64,000 nt of DNA from Lachnospiraceae bacterium (lineage in GTDB: Bacteria; Bacillota; Clostridia; Lachnospirales; Lachnospiraceae): positions 29,833-93,832 of the forward strand of contig CAJTCH010000015.1 in NCBI GenBank assembly GCA_910574715.1, in the 5' to 3' direction. The notes beneath the pieces were generated by a model. That model ran no database searches. It saw only the letters and a list, made by a program, of their open reading frames with translations, and had not been told where the DNA came from. Position numbers and translations under genes: made by a program. Positions 26,569 through 35,535 of this stretch are shown here, one piece after another; position 1 is the first letter of the stretch; every line of letters starts with the position of its first letter.

Positions 26569-27588
26569 TTACCGGTTTGCATACATCTTCTCATAATAAT
26601 TCTGATACTCGCCGGAGATGATCGTCTCCCACCACTCTTTATTATTCAGATACCACTCGATCGTCTTCTTGATCCCGTCCGCGAACTTCGTCTCCGGAAG
26701 CCATCCAAGCTCACTGTGGATCTTCGCCGGATCGATCGCATAGCGCATATCGTGTCCCTTGCGGTCGGTTACATAGGTGATCAGGCTCTCCGGTTTCCCC
26801 AGCTCCTTGCAGATGATCTTGACGATATCAATATTCTTCATCTCATTGTGGCCGCCGATGTTATAGACTTCTCCCACGCGTCCCTTATGGATGATCAGAT
26901 CGATCGCCTTGCAGTGATCCTCCACATAGAGCCAGTCACGGACATTCTCACCCTTCCCGTATACCGGCAGCGGCTTATCGTTGAGCGCATTGGCGATCAT
27001 CAGCGGGATCAGCTTCTCCGGGAAATGGTACGGCCCATAGTTGTTAGAACATCTGCTGATGGTCACCGGCAGGCCATAGGTCCTGTGATACGCCAGAACC
27101 AACAAGTCCGCCGCCGCCTTGGATGAGCTGTATGGGCTGCTGGTATGGATCGGCGTCTCCTCCGTGAAAAACAGATCCGGCCTGTCAAGAGGCAGATCTC
27201 CGTACACCTCGTCGGTAGATACCTGATGATAGCGGGTGATGCCGTACTTCCTGCAGGCATCCATCAGCACAGCCGTTCCCTTGATATTGGTATCCAGGAA
27301 CACCTCCGGGTCCTCGATGGAACGGTCTACATGACTCTCCGCCGCAAAATTCACCACCATATCCGGATGTTCTTCTTCAAACAGCCGATACACTGCCTCC
27401 CGGTCTGTGATGCTCTCCTTCACGAATCTGAAATTCGGATTATCCATCACCGGTTCAAGCGTAGACAGATTCCCCGCATAAGTCAGGCAGTCCAGGCAGA
27501 TGATCCTGTAATCCGGGTACTTGCCAAGCATGTGAAATACAAAGTTGCTTCCGATAAATCCGGCTCCGCCGGTCACTATAATATTCAT
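26569..27588 (-). CDS. rmlB: dTDP-glucose 4,6-dehydratase
   Basis: Second step: converts dTDP-glucose to dTDP-4-keto-6-deoxyglucose with bound NAD+. It has the Rossmann motif TGGAGFIGSNF, the catalytic STDEVYGDL and the SDR pair in YSSSKAAADLLV. It has 339 residues from ATG 27588, which has GGAG seven bases upstream; the ATG two codons earlier lies too close to the site. Confidence 0.96.
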   Translation of the reverse strand: MNIIVTGGAGFIGSNFVFHMLGKYPDYRIICLDCLTYAGNLSTLEPVMDNPNFRFVKESITDREAVYRLFEEEHPDMVVNFAAESHVDRSIEDPEVFLDTNIKGTAVLMDACRKYGITRYHQVSTDEVYGDLPLDRPDLFFTEETPIHTSSPYSSSKAAADLLVLAYHRTYGLPVTISRCSNNYGPYHFPEKLIPLMIANALNDKPLPVYGKGENVRDWLYVEDHCKAIDLIIHKGRVGEVYNIGGHNEMKNIDIVKIICKELGKPESLITYVTDRKGHDMRYAIDPAKIHSELGWLPETKFADGIKKTIEWYLNNKEWWETIISGEYQNYYEKMYANR

Positions 27589-27610
27589 AATCATTCTCCA
27601 TTCTGCTTTG

Positions 27611-28507
27611 TTAATATAGTCCGTCCTGATATTTCCCGTCCAGGACGTCTTTCAGATATTGGCCATACTGGTTCTTCTTCAGGATCTCGTACACCTTGAG
27701 CACCTCTTCTTTGGAAATCCATCCGTTCAGGTAAGCGATCTCCTCCAGGCAGCCGATCTTGCGGTGCTGATGGGACTCCATAGTCTTGACGAAATTCGTC
27801 GCGTCCACGAGACTCTCATGGGTTCCCGTGTCAAGCCAGGTGAAGCCCTGTCCCAGAAGCTCCACATTCAGCTTCTCCGACTCCAGATACACCCGGTTCA
27901 GATCCGTGATCTCAAGCTCGCCCCGGGCGCTTGGCTTTAAATCCCTGGCATACTCTACCACCTGATTATCATAGAAATACAGCCCTGTCACGCAGTAATT
28001 ACTCTTAGGGCACTCCGGCTTCTCCTCGATCGAGATCGCCTTGCCCTCATGGTTGAATTCCACGATTCCGAAACGCTCCGGATCGTCCACATAATAACCG
28101 AATACGGTTGCGCCTTTTCCGGATTCCGCATTCTTGACCGCCGCTTTCAGCCGCTTCTTCAATCCGTGGCCCGCGAAGATATTATCGCCCAAGACCATGG
28201 CAACCGTGTCGTCTCCGATAAAATCCGCCCCGATAATGAATGCCTGCGCAAGTCCGTCGGGGCTTGGCTGTACCGCATAGGACAACTGAACACCGAACTG
28301 ATGCCCGTCTCCTAAGAGCTCCTTGAACCTGGGCGTATCCTGCGGTGTGGAGATGATAAGGATCTCCCGGATCCCGGCATTCATCAGCACCGACATGGGA
28401 TAATAAATCATCGGTTTATCATAGATCGGCAACAACTGCTTGGATGTCACCATGGTGAGGGGATACAGACGCGTGCCGGATCCTCCTGCTAATATAATTC
28501 CTTTCAT
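27611..28507 (-). CDS. rmlA: Glucose-1-phosphate thymidylyltransferase
   Basis: First step: glucose-1-phosphate plus dTTP gives dTDP-glucose. Nucleotidyltransferase fold with [18 protein letters not shown], the [11 protein letters not shown] metal-binding aspartate and [11 protein letters not shown]. It has 298 residues. ATG 28507 follows a strong AGGAGG; the frame to 28528 is not needed. It is first in the operon. The promoter carries a palindrome between -35 and -10, so repression is likely (see 28586-28602). Confidence 0.96.
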   Translation of the reverse strand: MKGIILAGGSGTRLYPLTMVTSKQLLPIYDKPMIYYPMSVLMNAGIREILIISTPQDTPRFKELLGDGHQFGVQLSYAVQPSPDGLAQAFIIGADFIGDDTVAMVLGDNIFAGHGLKKRLKAAVKNAESGKGATVFGYYVDDPERFGIVEFNHEGKAISIEEKPECPKSNYCVTGLYFYDNQVVEYARDLKPSARGELEITDLNRVYLESEKLNVELLGQGFTWLDTGTHESLVDATNFVKTMESHQHRKIGCLEEIAYLNGWISKEEVLKVYEILKKNQYGQYLKDVLDGKYQDGLY

Positions 28508-28576
28508 TTGAAACCTCCTGTTACCCATTTACTCATAGTGTTCATATATTCATGCATTTTCATTCCGTCTTTAGAC

Positions 28577-28607
28577 ATTATAAATGGTGACCTTAGGTCA
28601 CCTTCAA
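28577..28607 (-). promoter_or_regulatory. Promoter of the rmlABDC operon
   Basis: Minus strand: TTGAAG (28602-28607), 19-bp spacer, TATAAT (28577-28582), leader of about 63 bp. The spacer is longer than the usual 17 bp and is almost wholly taken up by a palindrome. Confidence 0.6.
28586..28602. promoter_or_regulatory. Putative operator within the rmlA promoter
   Basis: Perfect 8-bp inverted repeat GGTGACCT-A-AGGTCACC, placed between the -35 and -10 elements of the rmlA promoter. A dimeric regulator bound here would block RNA polymerase, or, given the 19-bp spacer, might twist the promoter as MerR proteins do. The regulator is unknown. The plus-strand gene at 28707 shares this spacer. Confidence 0.6.
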
Positions 28608-28634
28608 GCACTTTTTCCATATTTAAGTAAATAT

Positions 28635-28665
28635 TTGTATTTCGTCCGGTAAGGTATGCTATAAT
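28635..28665 (+). promoter_or_regulatory. Promoter of the small gene at 28707
   Basis: TATAAT (28660-28665) with TGC before it (extended -10) and a weak -35 (TTGTAT, 28635-28640). It is divergent from the rmlA promoter, 42 bp before the start codon. Confidence 0.6.
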
Positions 28666-28706
28666 AAGACATAACAAGATTACTTTTTTATAGGAGGTGA
28701 ACAAAA

Positions 28707-28883
28707 ATGCCAACAAATGAAAAAGAATATAATGGCTATTTATTTGATCAGTTATCTATCCTGGAACGAATCGAAGCTGTTACAGATGATGAAAAGGCAT
28801 TAAAACAGATAGCCATTGAACGGCGGCAGATCGAACGCAAATTATATCAGAATCCCTCCTTACAGGGAAAGGAGCAGGTTTAA
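28707..28883 (+). CDS. Small protein of 58 residues, function unknown
   Basis: A short reading frame with all signs of a real gene: extended -10 promoter, AGGAGGTGA seven or so bases before ATG 28707, and a 14-bp stem-loop right after the stop codon. The product begins MPTNEKEYNGYLFDQLSIL and is charged, without cysteines or membrane segments; residues 18-48 probably form an amphipathic helix (VTDDEKALKQIAIERRQIER). It is not recognised as a known family. It lies between the rml operon and the MerR-methyltransferase gene, transcribed opposite to both. Confidence 0.7.
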   Translation: MPTNEKEYNGYLFDQLSILERIEAVTDDEKALKQIAIERRQIERKLYQNPSLQGKEQV

Positions 28884-28926
28884 ACAAAGGAGACGCGGCA
28901 CCTTACAAGGTTCGCGTCTCCTTTGT
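28884..28926. terminator. Stem-loop after the small gene
   Basis: Perfect 14-bp stem (28884-28897 with 28913-28926, ACAAAGGAGACGCG) with a 15-nt loop, starting directly at the stop codon. No strong T-tract follows on either strand; it could still end transcription from both sides, since the MerR-methyltransferase gene ends at 28947. Confidence 0.65.
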
Positions 28927-28946
28927 CTAACCTCAACTAATTATAA

Positions 28947-30128
28947 TCATATCCGGCACAGGAACGCTCCCGCCTCCTTCGTGATCCGGAACCCCTTATC
29001 TGTCTTACGCTTCACGTAAGATCGGAATTCCTTATACCGCTCCGTAATATACTGCCCCTGATTGCCATGGCAGGAGAGCACATAAGAGATCAGAGGCTCC
29101 GGCTCCGGTACGATCAATTGATCTTCGTACATCTTCCACCGACAGACCGGAAAATATTCCTCTAAGATCCCGGCACCATTCTCCTTCCCGAACCGATCAT
29201 ACAGCTTATCCGCCGACAGCACGATCCGATCGTCGAATCCCTGCACCAGGAGACTCACCTCTTTCATATGTTCCTGCCCATAAGCACTGCACAAGAACCT
29301 TCCGTCCGGTCTGAGCACCCGCCGCACCTCACCGCACACCCGGCGGATATCCTCACAATAGAACAGAACATGATTGGCGATCACCAGGTCGAAGCTTCCG
29401 TCCGCAAAGGGAATATGCTGACAGTCGAACACCTCGTAGGAAAACCGTCCGTCCTTCGCACCGATCGCACGGCGGGCGTCTCTTAACATCCCTTCCGAGA
29501 TGTCCGACAGTATGATATCCGCCTCTTTCGGCAGATGCTTTAGATTCTCGACCCAGAGCGTTCCGTCCCCGCAGCCTAACTCCAAGATCCGAATACCCGG
29601 ACATACTTCCAACTGTTCATAGATCCAGGGGAACCACCCTTGCTGATTCTGTGAATACAGGCTGTGCAGGTGGATGCGCGCCGAGATATTGGATGCGTTC
29701 TGATACTGGTTTTTCAGGCTCTTCTCCATCCCAGTCAGATGGATCAGGTTCAGCATCTTGTTCCAGTCGATGGTCCGCTCTTTCTGTATCGCGTCCGAGG
29801 TCTCCATGATCGCGGTCTCCACAAGCTGCATCTGCTCGATACGATCCCGCACCAGCTTGAGCTGAATGTTCAGGGAATCCAGCATGAAGTGATAATCCGC
29901 ATCATCAATGGTCATCTCTCTGATGTCATCCAGCGAGAATCCCAGGTATTTCAGCAGCAAGATCTGCTGAAGCCTTGCAAAGTCTTCGTCTGTATAAAAC
30001 CGCGCTCCCGATTCACTGACAAAGGAGGGCTTTAAGATATCCTGTTTGTCATAGTAGCGTATTGTCCGCAAAGTAACATTCGCCATCCGGGCAAATTTAC
30101 CGGATGAATAGTAACCCGGTTTGTTCAT
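28947..30128 (-). CDS. MerR-type regulator fused to a SAM methyltransferase
   Basis: Protein of 393 residues. Residues 1-115 form a MerR-type winged-helix domain (FARMANVTLRTIRYYDKQD, then GARFYTDEDFARLQQI) with a dimerisation helix. Residues about 165-330 form a class I methyltransferase with ILELGCGDGTLWVEN, ILSDISEGMLRDAR and FDLVIANHVLFYCED. The start ATG 30128 overlaps the stop codon of the lipoprotein gene upstream (TAATG), so it is translated by coupling; this fits the lack of a separate Shine-Dalgarno. MerR-methyltransferase fusions occur in Clostridia without known substrate; autogenous sensing through the methyltransferase part is a guess. It is last in the long polymer operon. Confidence 0.85.
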   Translation of the reverse strand: MNKPGYYSSGKFARMANVTLRTIRYYDKQDILKPSFVSESGARFYTDEDFARLQQILLLKYLGFSLDDIREMTIDDADYHFMLDSLNIQLKLVRDRIEQMQLVETAIMETSDAIQKERTIDWNKMLNLIHLTGMEKSLKNQYQNASNISARIHLHSLYSQNQQGWFPWIYEQLEVCPGIRILELGCGDGTLWVENLKHLPKEADIILSDISEGMLRDARRAIGAKDGRFSYEVFDCQHIPFADGSFDLVIANHVLFYCEDIRRVCGEVRRVLRPDGRFLCSAYGQEHMKEVSLLVQGFDDRIVLSADKLYDRFGKENGAGILEEYFPVCRWKMYEDQLIVPEPEPLISYVLSCHGNQGQYITERYKEFRSYVKRKTDKGFRITKEAGAFLCRI

Positions 30129-30757
30129 TATGAAAATTGGGTCATATAACCCGGATATTCGGCGTGCCCGGTCTCTAGCGTCCCGCCTTCGACTGTGATC
30201 TTGATCTGATCGCATTCATATGCATCCAGGAATGTGTTGCACACACCGCCCATGATATAGTATTCCCCTGAGGTTCCCATACTGGAGATATAGGAAGCAA
30301 ATGCATTATTAAAATCAATCTCAATCGTATCCTTTCCGTCTACCTCCTTGACCTCAAGAGACAGAATCTTGACATCTGCCGTCACTACGCCCTTATCAAC
30401 CAGAGCGGTCAAGATATTCTCTGCTGAGAACGATCCCATCTGAATCTCCTCAGAATCAAATGCCGTCGCATCCTCATTGCTGTAATAAACCGTGATATCC
30501 GGCGAATGCTGCACACTGTTGTCAACCTCTGACTGATCGGATTCCTGATTCTCCTGATCCTGCCCCTCTTCCTCCTGGCTGTCTTTCTCCTGGTCATCCT
30601 GATCCTGGTCCTCTTCTTCCTCCTGATCCCCCTGACCCGGCGTCTCACTCTCTTCCTGTTCCGATGCATTCACTTCCTTGGTCTGCCCCTGTTCACAGCC
30701 TGTCAGACAGAGCATCCCGGCTAAAAATAACATTGATAATAACAGTCTCTTCTTCAT
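30128..30757 (-). CDS. GerMN-domain lipoprotein
   Basis: Secreted lipoprotein of 209 residues. The signal peptide ends in a lipobox (CLTGC, cysteine about residue 20), then comes a Glu/Gln/Asp-rich spacer of about 70 residues and a GerMN domain (about residues 90-200, starting ITVYYSNEDATAF). GerMN domains are found in spore germination protein GerM and in envelope lipoproteins next to amidases and LCP-type genes; their ligand is unknown. The start is ATG 30757, which opens the lipoprotein signal. It lies 42 bp after the CDP-glycerol transferase gene and ends in the TAATG overlap with the MerR-methyltransferase. Confidence 0.85.
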   Translation of the reverse strand: MKKRLLLSMLFLAGMLCLTGCEQGQTKEVNASEQEESETPGQGDQEEEEDQDQDDQEKDSQEEEGQDQENQESDQSEVDNSVQHSPDITVYYSNEDATAFDSEEIQMGSFSAENILTALVDKGVVTADVKILSLEVKEVDGKDTIEIDFNNAFASYISSMGTSGEYYIMGGVCNTFLDAYECDQIKITVEGGTLETGHAEYPGYMTQFS

Positions 30758-30799
30758 ACTCCATATACTCCCTTCTCTTGCTTCACAATACTTCATCTG

Positions 30800-32527
30800 T
30801 TACCGCTTCGTTCGTATCTTCTTCACCGCCTGTCCTGCATCCCTGAGCGGTCTCGTAAGCTTCCATGAACGCGACGTGCTGATCTCTGATAATCTCTTAA
30901 CGGCTTTTGCCGTTTCTCTGCCTGCCGCGGCTGCCTTCCTGTACATCTGCCATATGATCTTACCCGCTTCCGAATGCAGATCAATACTTTCATATTCGAT
31001 CCGGACTTTACAATACGCCTTATCACCCAGAGCTATCACAATCTGCGGATCCTTCTCATTGAAGAAGATATCTTCCTCCGCCTTAAACCCATGAATGATT
31101 TCATACTCCGCCGGTGCACCGTCAAGCAATACTATCAGATTCCTAAGTCCATATCTTCCGTCATCGTCCGGATCGAAACGGACCGCTCTGCAGGAATCCG
31201 GAATATCTAACACAAATGCAACCGGCTGTCCTCCTTCTCTGGCCTTGTATTCCACAACCGTCTTCGATTCTTCACAGAATCCATCGCCTGTATCGAAGAA
31301 GAACTCCGCCCTGGTCTTGTCCACATACTGGTGCAGCGGCGACAGCACATCCATGAATGAATATCCTATATCCTTCCCAGAATCTGCAATCCCGCATTCA
31401 TCCGCCTTTTCCATCTCCTCAAGCAGTCTCCTGGAAGAGTCCGCATCCTGATACCTGTGGAAGAATGCCATCTTCTCCTTTCGCACCTCCCGGAATCCAT
31501 CCCGACCCGCCAAGATATCTCCCAATATCTCAAAAAGCTTATCCTGCGTGCCGACCACAGGTCCCGGCATGAGAAGCTTCGGGTCATCCACGATAAATCC
31601 TCTGTCCGCCTGATACTTTGCCAGATCAGGGCAGGAGAATATGATCGGCTTATCAAGCAGAAGGAAATCAACATACACCGACGAATAATCGGTGATCAGA
31701 GCATCAAATCCATTCATAACATGATAGATCGTCAGGAAATTCTTATTCAGTATGTCCGTATCCAGGAAAATCATTCGCTTCGGAAGCTTCACATTCTCTC
31801 CCTTAAAGAATTCATTATCAGCAAAATGCACCTTCGCGAAAATGTACGCGTGATTCGCCTCCAGAAACTGATCGATCTGATCCGCATCATAATCCGGATA
31901 ATTGAAAATATTATTCTCAAACTGCTCTCCTTCATCCTTCAAGCCCTTGCGCATGGTTGGCAGATAGAAGATCAGTTTATCCGTCTCTACATCTATGTCT
32001 GTAAGCTTCTTAAGCTCTTCTTTGCCGTCAGACCAGAACATCATATCATTTCTCGGATAACCGGTCTCCTTAACCTTACGAGGATCTACTGCAAACATGC
32101 CGCTTAGCGTAAGCTGCGACAGCCTCGAAGGAGCCGTAATAAGATCGGTCTGTGTCGTGATGGTCTTCAGCAGCCGGAAATCATCGGAATCCGCAGCCGC
32201 ACTGTCAAAGAATCCGATCAATTTGAGCGGGAAGCCATGCCATGCCGCAACATGAATCTGATCCGGTCTCTTCCGGTCCGCAAATTGAAAAGAGGACGTG
32301 ATCAGAAAACGTGCCCTGTCGATCATCAGCTCCGTCGTCTCTTCGCCCTCCAAGCCGCAGGCGACGCCCTTCTCTCTTAATGCCTCCAGCATCTTCCTGT
32401 CCTGTATGACCCAAAATGTATCATAATCGGTATTCTTCGTGACATATTCCCATAATGCTCTTGAATTATCCGCAAAATCCGGTGTCGCCCCAAACACCAT
32501 CAACTTCTTATCAACAAATTGCCCCAT
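30800..32527 (-). CDS. CDP-glycerol glycerophosphotransferase (TagB/TagF family)
   Basis: Peripheral membrane enzyme that transfers glycerol-phosphate from CDP-glycerol to a lipid-linked glycan, as in wall teichoic acid synthesis. The family motifs are clear: AWHGFPLKLIGF, KETGYPRNDMMF, FYLPTMRKG, KVHFADNEF and ITDYSSVYVDFLLLDKPI. After about residue 400 comes an extra C-terminal beta-rich domain of about 140 residues, not part of the core. It has 575 residues from ATG 32527 (GAGAGGA upstream); a TTG six codons earlier is possible. The tagD gene directly before it makes the donor. No tagO or tagA gene is present, so the acceptor is not clear. Confidence 0.92.
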   Translation of the reverse strand: MGQFVDKKLMVFGATPDFADNSRALWEYVTKNTDYDTFWVIQDRKMLEALREKGVACGLEGEETTELMIDRARFLITSSFQFADRKRPDQIHVAAWHGFPLKLIGFFDSAAADSDDFRLLKTITTQTDLITAPSRLSQLTLSGMFAVDPRKVKETGYPRNDMMFWSDGKEELKKLTDIDVETDKLIFYLPTMRKGLKDEGEQFENNIFNYPDYDADQIDQFLEANHAYIFAKVHFADNEFFKGENVKLPKRMIFLDTDILNKNFLTIYHVMNGFDALITDYSSVYVDFLLLDKPIIFSCPDLAKYQADRGFIVDDPKLLMPGPVVGTQDKLFEILGDILAGRDGFREVRKEKMAFFHRYQDADSSRRLLEEMEKADECGIADSGKDIGYSFMDVLSPLHQYVDKTRAEFFFDTGDGFCEESKTVVEYKAREGGQPVAFVLDIPDSCRAVRFDPDDDGRYGLRNLIVLLDGAPAEYEIIHGFKAEEDIFFNEKDPQIVIALGDKAYCKVRIEYESIDLHSEAGKIIWQMYRKAAAAGRETAKAVKRLSEISTSRSWKLTRPLRDAGQAVKKIRTKR

Positions 32528-32541
32528 TCTGTTTCTTCCTC

Positions 32542-32931
32542 TCAAAATATCTTTAGTTCACTCTTGATCTTTGTTGTCGAAACCTCAGGTGTCCGATTCA
32601 GATAGACGACTTCACACAGGCTCTTTAATTCATCAAACTTGCCCTCCCAGTCATCCCCTATAACAAATGTATCGATCTGATATAACTTGATATCACTTGC
32701 CTTCTGCTCCCACGCTTCCTCCGGAATGACCAGATCAACATACCGGATCGCCTCTAAAAGCCGCTTTCTCTCCTCATAAGAAAAGTAACATTTCTTATTC
32801 TTGATGGCATTGAATTCATTTGTAGAGAGCCCGACGATCAGGTAATCCCCTAATCGCCTGGCTCTTTCTAACAGATTAATATGTCCGTAATGAATCAAAT
32901 CAAACGTGCCATACGTAATCACTCTCTTCAT
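32542..32931 (-). CDS. tagD: Glycerol-3-phosphate cytidylyltransferase
   Basis: Makes CDP-glycerol from CTP and glycerol-3-phosphate. The 129-residue protein has the cytidylyltransferase motifs GTFDLIHYGHINLLERA (HxGH) and the C-terminal RTPEVSTTKIKS, with IGDDWEGKFD between them, as in B. subtilis TagD. GAGGTAA precedes ATG 32931. It pairs with the transferase gene 14 bp downstream. Confidence 0.96.
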   Translation of the reverse strand: MKRVITYGTFDLIHYGHINLLERARRLGDYLIVGLSTNEFNAIKNKKCYFSYEERKRLLEAIRYVDLVIPEEAWEQKASDIKLYQIDTFVIGDDWEGKFDELKSLCEVVYLNRTPEVSTTKIKSELKIF

Positions 32932-32950
32932 ATATTACCTCATCTGGGTC

Positions 32951-35476
32951 TTAATGGTATACTACAACCGTCGTTCCGGTCGGAATCGTATCATAGATCC
33001 ACTTCGCATTCTCGATCAGCAGTCTGACACAGCCATGTGACAACGCCATGCCGACCCTTCCGTCCTGCAAGGTTCCGTTCTTGTTATACAGTACGGAGTG
33101 GAACAGATAATTCCCTCTGAACTGTGTATACCAGTAGCATCTCGCCGCTCCGGAATCAAAATAATACCCCTTGCTTCCCACGGAGAAGACTCCCTCTACC
33201 GTAGGCGTACCCGGTGCACCGTCGCCGCAGTCCCAGTAATGGACGAACTCCCAGCCGCCTGCGCCTCTCTGGAAGACACCCACCTTATGAGTGCTCCGGT
33301 TCACCATCAACAAATAGGGCGTCGGACTGCTGTACAGATTAGCCCGATTCAACATCTGACCCTGCTGGGTCGGTACCTTGTACAGAGAGTAAGAAGTCTT
33401 GCCGAATCCATTCATAGAATTCCCGGAATAGACATATGCATGAGTCGTGTATGCGCCGCCGCTGTTGTGCCTTGCACTGTCCACAACTGCATTCCACTTA
33501 CCGTTTCCTCTGTTCACACCCTCGTACCACACGAGATCATCCTGGCCGTTGGTATTGCTCCATGTCGGGAACTGCACCCTGTTACCCGATGCACCCATGA
33601 TACCGACCTCATACTGTGTAGAATTGATCGGCATATTATAGACATAGTTAAGCGGTGATATATTGGCTGTCGCACCGCCTACACAGGTCTGCGCCCCATT
33701 GTTCGCCGTCACATACACATGCGCCGTATAGTTTCCAAAATGATGCGCATGATCTGCAACCCTTACATTCACAGCGTATACGCCTTCTGAAATCCTTCCT
33801 GCCGTATACCATGCGATATCGCTCTGGTTGCTTGCACACCAAACCGGGATCTGCACCTTATTAACTCCTGACACTGCGGTCACACCGCTGACCGTCACCT
33901 GGAAGGTACCTGCCGTACGGTTAATATTACCGATCTGTACACGTGCCGCCATTGGTCTCTTCGTCACATCGAATCCGGTCGCCCCTATGAAATGAAGGCT
34001 GCCGTCTGCCGTCTCATAATATCCATGTACAATATATTTCCCAAATTCTCCATGATTCGCAACCTGCACATCACAGGTATAGCTGCCGTTCTTACCGGAT
34101 GCACTGTACCATCTGATATCATTCTGGCCATTTGCAGCGCCCCATACGGCGAACCTGACACCCTTCTCTCCGCCCGGAACTACCAGTCCCGACAGCGAGA
34201 TCCGGTAAGTGGATTCTGTACCGCTGATATCCGCCGCGCTAAGAGACTGATATCCCGGCTTCAGTTCACAGCTTGTAGCGCCTACAAAATTCAGCGCGCC
34301 CGTCACATCCGTCATGTAAGCATGGATCGTATATTTCCCACAGTTATACTGATGGTTCGCGATGTTGGCATTCACGATATAATCGCCGTTGGAGTTACGG
34401 TTCGCGGTATACCATACGATATCCTTCTGTCCCGGATCTGACCAGATCGGAACCTGAACCTGTCTGATCAATCCGACATTCTTGATACCCGATACCTTCA
34501 CCTGAAACTGTCCGCCGGAATTACTGCCCACGGAAGCCTCAACGCTTCCGCCTGACGGCGCTTCTGTCTCGAATCCTGATGAGCCAAGGAAGATCATGGA
34601 TCCATCCGGCATCTGTGCATATGCATGCACATTATACTTTCCAAGCCCTGTGTGATCCATAACGGAGATCTTATATCTGTATGTATTGCCCCCATTGTTC
34701 GGAAGTGTATACCACTTGATATCGTCCTGACCGTTCACCGCACTCCAGGTTGGAAACTGGATATTCTTCGCTCCCGGAATCTCGATTCCTGTAAGCTCAA
34801 CGGTAAAGTCTCTCTCATTGTTCTTGGTTACGGTAAGCTTCCCCTTGTTAAGCTGCACGTCCTGGGCCGCAGAACCCAGATAATACTGCTTGCCGGCCTT
34901 ATCCGTAACGTACACATGGATATTATAGGTTCCCGTAGAATACTTATGATTCTTAAGATCTACATCCGTGTAATAGACGCCGTTACTGCTCCTTTGCGCC
35001 GGATACCATACGATATCGTCCTGGCCGTTCACCACACTCCAGACCGGCACAAGGATCTCTTTCACCTGCTCTGTATCCACACCTGAGATCACAACCCGGA
35101 AGGTGCCCTTCCCGCTGTTATAATCCGTTACTCTGATCTGACCGTCATCGATCAGACGTGCTTCATCCAATGTCATGATTCCGGCATCCGGTTCTTCGGT
35201 CTCTGGTTCCGTCTGGTTCACGGCATCCGGTTCCGCCTGATCATCCGCCGCATCTCCTGCCGGACCTTCCTGCCCGTCCAAAACCACAGGCGTCTCCTGC
35301 GGCTCTTGTTGTTCAGGATCGGAGGTGCTGCCTGTTCCAAAGGATATCCCATTTTCCGTCAACTGTACCGTAGCATTCCCGGGCTCCTCAACCGCCCAGA
35401 CATTCGTACCAAGCAATGCAAGCAATAGTACATACACGCCCGCTCCTTTTAATAATCTTGTCATTCTTCCCCGCAT
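32951..35476 (-). CDS. L,D-transpeptidase with six GBS_Bsp-like repeats
   Basis: Secreted protein of 841 residues. A signal peptide (1-28) and an acidic, disordered linker (to about 105) are followed by six GBS_Bsp-like repeats: about 113-208, 213-304, 311-405, 411-504, 512-606 and 609-698. Each has a core of W, then (N)GQDD or NQSD, then WY, an NH and an HxY. The C-terminal L,D-transpeptidase (YkuD) domain (718-840) has the catalytic SHGCVRLL with Cys816 and His814. Such enzymes make 3-3 cross-links in peptidoglycan or attach proteins to it. AAGGAG precedes ATG 35476. It lies between a glycosyltransferase and tagD, within the polymer operon, which suggests that the repeats hold the enzyme on that polymer (inference). 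Confidence 0.93.
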   Translation of the reverse strand: MRGRMTRLLKGAGVYVLLLALLGTNVWAVEEPGNATVQLTENGISFGTGSTSDPEQQEPQETPVVLDGQEGPAGDAADDQAEPDAVNQTEPETEEPDAGIMTLDEARLIDDGQIRVTDYNSGKGTFRVVISGVDTEQVKEILVPVWSVVNGQDDIVWYPAQRSSNGVYYTDVDLKNHKYSTGTYNIHVYVTDKAGKQYYLGSAAQDVQLNKGKLTVTKNNERDFTVELTGIEIPGAKNIQFPTWSAVNGQDDIKWYTLPNNGGNTYRYKISVMDHTGLGKYNVHAYAQMPDGSMIFLGSSGFETEAPSGGSVEASVGSNSGGQFQVKVSGIKNVGLIRQVQVPIWSDPGQKDIVWYTANRNSNGDYIVNANIANHQYNCGKYTIHAYMTDVTGALNFVGATSCELKPGYQSLSAADISGTESTYRISLSGLVVPGGEKGVRFAVWGAANGQNDIRWYSASGKNGSYTCDVQVANHGEFGKYIVHGYYETADGSLHFIGATGFDVTKRPMAARVQIGNINRTAGTFQVTVSGVTAVSGVNKVQIPVWCASNQSDIAWYTAGRISEGVYAVNVRVADHAHHFGNYTAHVYVTANNGAQTCVGGATANISPLNYVYNMPINSTQYEVGIMGASGNRVQFPTWSNTNGQDDLVWYEGVNRGNGKWNAVVDSARHNSGGAYTTHAYVYSGNSMNGFGKTSYSLYKVPTQQGQMLNRANLYSSPTPYLLMVNRSTHKVGVFQRGAGGWEFVHYWDCGDGAPGTPTVEGVFSVGSKGYYFDSGAARCYWYTQFRGNYLFHSVLYNKNGTLQDGRVGMALSHGCVRLLIENAKWIYDTIPTGTTVVVYH

Positions 35477-35535
35477 AACTCAATCTCCTTTCTTGTCTTC
35501 CCCTTCTAATCCCCTTGAAAAACTCCTCCTTTCGT

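Noticed and set aside
30409..30669. Arg-rich frame within the lipoprotein gene
   Set aside because: It is an out-of-frame reading of the Glu/Gln/Asp-rich spacer of the GerMN lipoprotein; the lipobox and GerMN domain are in the other frame.
33660..35100. Regularly spaced similar DNA segments, CRISPR-like at first sight
   Set aside because: The period is about 290 bp, the units are only partly alike, and they translate to GBS_Bsp-like protein repeats. There are no short identical repeats with unique spacers and no cas genes.
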